A DNA stretch of 17,389 nucleotides from Actinomycetes bacterium (GTDB lineage: Bacteria; Actinomycetota; Actinomycetes; Actinomycetales; Microbacteriaceae). The stretch spans positions 1 through 17,389 of the forward strand of contig JAEYUT010000104.1 in NCBI GenBank assembly GCA_023432305.1, in the 5' to 3' direction. The translations under genes were made by a program, and so were the position numbers. This document shows, piece after piece, positions 15,788 through 17,389 of the stretch. Positions within the stretch are counted from its first letter, which is position 1. Every line of letters starts with the position of its first letter. Under the pieces are notes generated by a model that was not told where the DNA came from, ran no database searches, and was given only the letters and a program-made list of their open reading frames with translations.

Positions 15788-17389
15788 TCACGCCGACGCG
15801 GCCCCCTCGAGAACCGCGACCGCAGCCGCACGTGCCTCCGCTGCCGTCGAGGCGGAGAGAGCCGCCCGCGCGGCTCGCGTGCACGCAGCGCCGTCGACGA
15901 CCGCGAGCGCCGCGGCGACATCTCCGAGCGCGCGAGCGCTCATCGACAGCTCCGTCGCCCCGAGCCCCACGAGCACAGGAGCCAGAACCGGATCGGATGC
16001 CGCCTCCCCGCAGACCCCCACCGGCTTTCCCGATGCGAGTCCCGCCTCGCCGATGAGCGCGATGAGGCGCAGGACGGCGGGCTGCCACACATCCACGAGG
16101 TCCGAGAGCTCGCCCAGGTGGCGGTCCGCGGCCATCGTGTACTGGGTGAGATCGTTCGTGCCGATGCTCACGAAATCGAGCTCCGCGATCAGCTCCCGCG
16201 CCGTCATCGCCGCAGCGGGCGTCTCGATCGTGATGCCGACGGTGCGCACACCTGCCGCGCGAGCGCGACGCGCGAAGTCGCGCGTCTCCTCGAGGGTCGA
16301 CACCATCGGCGCCATGACGCACAGATCGACCGACTCCTGCTCACCCGCCGCCGCGAGCGCTGCGAGCTGCGTGTCGAGAAGCCCCGGGTCGCGCCGCGAC
16401 ACACGCAGCCCCCGGAAGCCGAGCGCCTCATCCTGCTCGCGCGCGACATCGACGAACGGCAGCGGCTTGTCGGATCCGGCGTCGAGCGTGCGCGCGATGA
16501 CCGTCTGACCGGGGAACGCCGCGAGCACCGAGCGATACGCGGCGACCTGCTCGGCGAAGGTCGGCGCGACCTGCCGGTCGAGGAAGCAGAACTCGGTGCG
16601 GAACAGGCCCACCCCATCCGCGCCTGCCTCCGCAGCGGCGCGCGCGTCCACCGCGCCGCCGATGTTCGCCCGCAGCGGGATGCGGATGCCGTCCGCCGTC
16701 GCGGCGCCGCCGCTGTAGGGCGTCGGCGCGCGATGCACCGCGCTCGCGACATCCTCAGGGCTCGGACCGGTGTCGACCGCGCCCGTGGTGCCGTCGATGA
16801 GCACCATCGCGCCATCCGGGATCGCGTCGATGTCCGCCATCCCCACGATCGCGGGCAGCCCGAGAGCGCGCGCGATGATCGCGGTGTGCGAAGTCGGGCC
16901 GCCGAGCTGCGTCACGATGCCGACGCACGCGCTCGACGCGAGCGACACCGTATCCGCGGGAGCGAGATCGCGGGCCACGAGCACGAACGGCTCCGCCCGA
17001 CGCGGCACGCCCGGCAGGTCGACGCCCAGCAGATCCGCCACGATCCGATCGCGCACATCCCGCACATCGGCGGCCCGCTCGGCATGCACACCGCCGAGCG
17101 ACTCCAGCAGGGTGGCGAACTGCGCCGCCGCCTCCCACACGGCGCGCTCCGCGGTGCGCCCCTCGTGCCGCACTGCAGCCTCCGCCGCCGCGATCAGCTC
17201 GGGGTCGACCGCCATGAGCGCCGACGCCTCCAGGATCGCCGACGTCTCGGCATCGGCCGCCACCGCGAGCTCCCGGAAGCGCACCGCCACACGCTCGCCG
17301 GCCGCCGCGATCCGCGTCACCTCGAGCACGCGATGCTCGATCGCCACCTGCGCGGTCGCGAGCGGCTCCGAGAAGCGGCTCACCAGATG
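15788..17389 (-). CDS. ptsI: PTS enzyme I, phosphoenolpyruvate-protein phosphotransferase (5' end cut)
   Basis: First phosphotransfer protein of the sugar PTS: takes phosphate from PEP onto a His and passes it to HPr, in the cytoplasm. The frame is open to the window edge, giving 533 visible residues. The family is about 555-575 long and normally begins with a glycine-rich strand that is absent here, so some 25-40 residues lie outside. A GTG at 17383 is in frame but is probably internal. Motifs: AERAADVRDVRDRI (near 103), the phospho-His loop GGPTSHTAIIARALGLPAIVG (near 165-185), DGVGLFRTEF, RTLDAGSDKPLPF, GITIETPAA, FVSIGTNDLTQYTMAADR and GVCGEAASDP with the catalytic Cys. All active-site residues I can place are intact. 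No ptsH is in view; it could lie beyond the edge. Confidence 0.95.
   Translation of the reverse strand, partial: HLVSRFSEPLATAQVAIEHRVLEVTRIAAAGERVAVRFRELAVAADAETSAILEASALMAVDPELIAAAEAAVRHEGRTAERAVWEAAAQFATLLESLGGVHAERAADVRDVRDRIVADLLGVDLPGVPRRAEPFVLVARDLAPADTVSLASSACVGIVTQLGGPTSHTAIIARALGLPAIVGMADIDAIPDGAMVLIDGTTGAVDTGPSPEDVASAVHRAPTPYSGGAATADGIRIPLRANIGGAVDARAAAEAGADGVGLFRTEFCFLDRQVAPTFAEQVAAYRSVLAAFPGQTVIARTLDAGSDKPLPFVDVAREQDEALGFRGLRVSRRDPGLLDTQLAALAAAGEQESVDLCVMAPMVSTLEETRDFARRARAAGVRTVGITIETPAAAMTARELIAELDFVSIGTNDLTQYTMAADRHLGELSDLVDVWQPAVLRLIALIGEAGLASGKPVGVCGEAASDPVLAPVLVGLGATELSMSARALGDVAAALAVVDGAACTRAARAALSASTAAEARAAAVAVLEGAASA

Noticed and set aside
15036-16508. Long plus-strand open frame antisense to perM and ptsI
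   Set aside because: Charged, repetitive translation typical of the complementary strand of Ala/Gly/Leu-rich membrane genes.
17381-17383. GTG as the true start of ptsI
   Set aside because: The enzyme would lack the conserved N-terminal strand of the family, and the frame is open through the two codons to the window edge.

Overview
This window is high-GC DNA (roughly 70% by eye) with densely packed genes. TANNNT -10 boxes sit 6-8 nt in front of ATG/GTG codons with no ribosome binding site, and terminators are GC-rich stems without a U-tract. These traits, together with the gene content, point to an actinobacterium, most likely Microbacteriaceae; the family is an inference. There are 14 protein-coding genes, two of them cut by the window edges. 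I see no tRNA, rRNA, CRISPR array, insertion sequence or phage gene, and no gene-free stretch longer than about 230 bases. Most of the window is core chromosome.

Left part (1-3575). Two TCA-cycle genes lie on the minus strand: icd (NADP-isocitrate dehydrogenase), then a hairpin terminator, then mdh (malate dehydrogenase, 3' end off the window). Divergent from icd is a plus-strand run: a GNAT acetyltransferase, an alkyltransferase-like (ATL) DNA-damage protein 5 nt behind it, and an unrecognised protein with a C-terminal membrane anchor. A perfect 12-bp inverted repeat sits in the icd/GNAT divergent promoter region.

Middle (3556-6937). This is the most unusual part. An 886-residue secreted protein on the minus strand carries about nine glycine-rich repeats that look like coils of a parallel beta-helix, then Ig-like material. 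It has a lipobox at its N-terminus and an LPxTG-like tail at its C-terminus. A TetR-family repressor is divergent from it, and a 16-bp near-palindrome lies at the surface gene's predicted transcription start. Together they form a candidate self-contained regulated surface module.

Right part (6949-17389). A heterodimeric ABC exporter is encoded by two genes overlapping by 4 bp, with one ATP site degenerate. Divergent from it is an NCS2 purine permease. The permease shares a perfect 15-bp stem terminator with the convergent perM (DUF6350)-purN-purH block, so purine uptake and the end of de novo purine synthesis are neighbours. Upstream of perM is ptsI (PTS enzyme I), whose N-terminal coding end is off the window.

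Regulation. At least six genes (mdh, GNAT, the membrane-anchored protein, tetR, perM, purN) share one start architecture: TAGNCT or a close variant, then 6-8 nt, then the start codon. This suggests leaderless transcription.
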